In this document: in pieces, positions 7,673 through 8,567 of the stretch
Numbering within the stretch: position 1 is the stretch's first letter
How the letters are laid out: every line of letters starts with the position of its first letter
DNA from: Actinomycetota bacterium
GTDB taxonomy: Bacteria; Actinomycetota; Acidimicrobiia; Acidimicrobiales; Ilumatobacteraceae
NCBI GenBank assembly: GCA_009704065.1
Contig: WLEX01000039.1
Coordinates: 1-8,567 of the forward strand
Length of the DNA: 8,567 bases
Direction: 5' to 3'
Translations under genes and position numbers: made by a program
The notes under the pieces: generated by a model
What the model was told of the DNA's origin: nothing
What the model saw: only the letters and a program-made list of their open reading frames with translations
Databases searched by the model: none

Positions 7673-8567
7673 ATGCCCCGCTTTGAACCGTTTGCCGCCC
7701 TTCGATATTCGACTCCAGAGGGTGTCGATATCACCGCCAAAACATCTGCCCCTTACGATGTTTTCGACGAATTCCAACGTGCCGACTACGCCGCACTTAG
7801 CCCTGTCAACATCGTGCACATCGATTACCCCATAGAGGCAGACGGAGATCAGAGATACCAATTGTCGGCATCGCTTCTTCAACAGTGGAGAAATAGTCAG
7901 GTCATCATTTCCGATGATCAGGCCACCTTCTCCATCTACCGAATGACCTTTACCGATGAAGCTGGTACATCGAGGACAACAATTGGAGTCATCGGTGCTC
8001 TCGAAGTAGTCGACGAAGGCGCAGGTGGGGTTCTTCCTCACGAGCGCACTACGCCTAAGGCCAAAACAGACCGCCTCGATCTCACCATTGCAACCCATGC
8101 GAACCTCAGTCCCATCTGGGGCCTGTCACTGACTCCTGGACTCACTAACGAATTATTGGCACCAGCTGAAATAGTCGCAGAATGTGTCGACGAAGAAGGT
8201 GTGCATCATGTCATTGAACGGGTCACTGACCCCGTGCGCATCGCAAAGATCTCTGCACTAGTTGCATCTCATCCGGTGCTCATCGCCGATGGACATCATC
8301 GGTATGCCATCAGTCGCACATTCAGAGATCAGAGTCGCACAACGAGATCTCCTGCAGGAGCCGAACTCACCATGACCTACGTTGCTGAATTGGTACAAGA
8401 ACAACTCAGTGTTGCTGCCATTCATCGTTTGTACGACATCGGTTCTGCACAACTCACAGACGCACTGTCTCTTCATTACGACACCTCAGATGCTGGTGTT
8501 GTTGGAACTCACACAATTGCTGAAATGGATTCACGCGGTTGTCTGTGTCTGGTGAACGCAGATGGCA
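7673..8567 (+). CDS. DUF1015-family protein (N-terminal 298 residues, runs off the window)
   Basis: A plus-strand frame begins at ATG 7673 and stays open to the right edge without a stop, giving 298 residues; full-length family members are roughly 400 or more. The protein begins MPRFEPFAALRYS, typical of the family. It has the conserved APYDV (26-30), a Tyr/Trp-rich segment with LLQQWRNSQVI (68-78), PHERT (122-126) followed by KTDRLDL, HANLSPIWGL (142-151), and the hallmark ADGHHRY (205-211). No signal peptide or membrane helix is seen. The biochemical role is not established to my knowledge. I vaguely recall the family being linked to ParB-like nucleotide-binding folds, which should be verified. 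The second ATG at 7668 is out of frame. No Shine-Dalgarno sequence precedes the start, which is placed from the family N-terminus. The family assignment is confident; the function is unknown. Confidence 0.9.
   Translation, partial: MPRFEPFAALRYSTPEGVDITAKTSAPYDVFDEFQRADYAALSPVNIVHIDYPIEADGDQRYQLSASLLQQWRNSQVIISDDQATFSIYRMTFTDEAGTSRTTIGVIGALEVVDEGAGGVLPHERTTPKAKTDRLDLTIATHANLSPIWGLSLTPGLTNELLAPAEIVAECVDEEGVHHVIERVTDPVRIAKISALVASHPVLIADGHHRYAISRTFRDQSRTTRSPAGAELTMTYVAELVQEQLSVAAIHRLYDIGSAQLTDALSLHYDTSDAGVVGTHTIAEMDSRGCLCLVNADG

Noticed and set aside
7607..8098. A 163-codon open frame on the minus strand, overlapping the HAD gene start and the DUF1015 gene
   Set aside because: The plus-strand DUF1015 frame over the same bases carries clear family motifs; the antisense translation is cysteine- and arginine-rich with no recognisable motif.

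Overview
The window reads as ordinary chromosomal core from an actinobacterium (Actinomycetota) with moderate GC, about half G+C by eye. The strongest evidence is gene order. On the minus strand, HAD phosphatase - tlyA - nadK - recN - pyrG - Nudix hydrolase - xerD is the order of the Mycobacterium tuberculosis Rv1692-Rv1701 region. The moderate GC and compact layout would suit a streamlined aquatic lineage, possibly Acidimicrobiia, but that placement is a guess. I see no mobile element, CRISPR array, tRNA, rRNA or clear intrinsic terminator.

Layout, in transcription order on the minus strand: a HAD-family (NagD/glycerol-3-phosphate phosphatase-like) hydrolase (7644-6850), the rRNA methyltransferase TlyA (6826-6065), NAD kinase (6060-5203), the DNA repair ATPase RecN (5203-3584), CTP synthase PyrG (3509-1869), an ADP-ribose pyrophosphatase-like Nudix protein (1864-1298), the tyrosine recombinase XerD (1296-358), and the start of an HD-domain protein (352 to beyond base 1). 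Gaps are +23, +4, -1, +74, +4, +1 and +5 bases, so this looks like one long, largely translationally coupled operon. The 74-base recN-pyrG gap is the only internal spacer of any size. On the plus strand, diverging from the HAD gene across only 28 bases, is the 5' part of a DUF1015-family gene (7673 to beyond 8567).

The cluster mixes nucleotide and cofactor metabolism (NADP+ synthesis, CTP synthesis, ADP-ribose clearance), DNA repair and chromosome-dimer resolution (RecN, XerD), ribosome modification (TlyA), and two hydrolases whose substrates are uncertain (HAD, HD). All complete genes are intact, with their catalytic motifs present.

No exotic new system is evident. The points most worth a second look are the short TlyA tail, which suggests a 23S-only enzyme; the absence of the steA/steB (mctB) pair between recN and pyrG; the very tight divergent junction that must hold promoters for two transcription units; and two genes of unknown function (DUF1015 and HD) flanking the conserved block.
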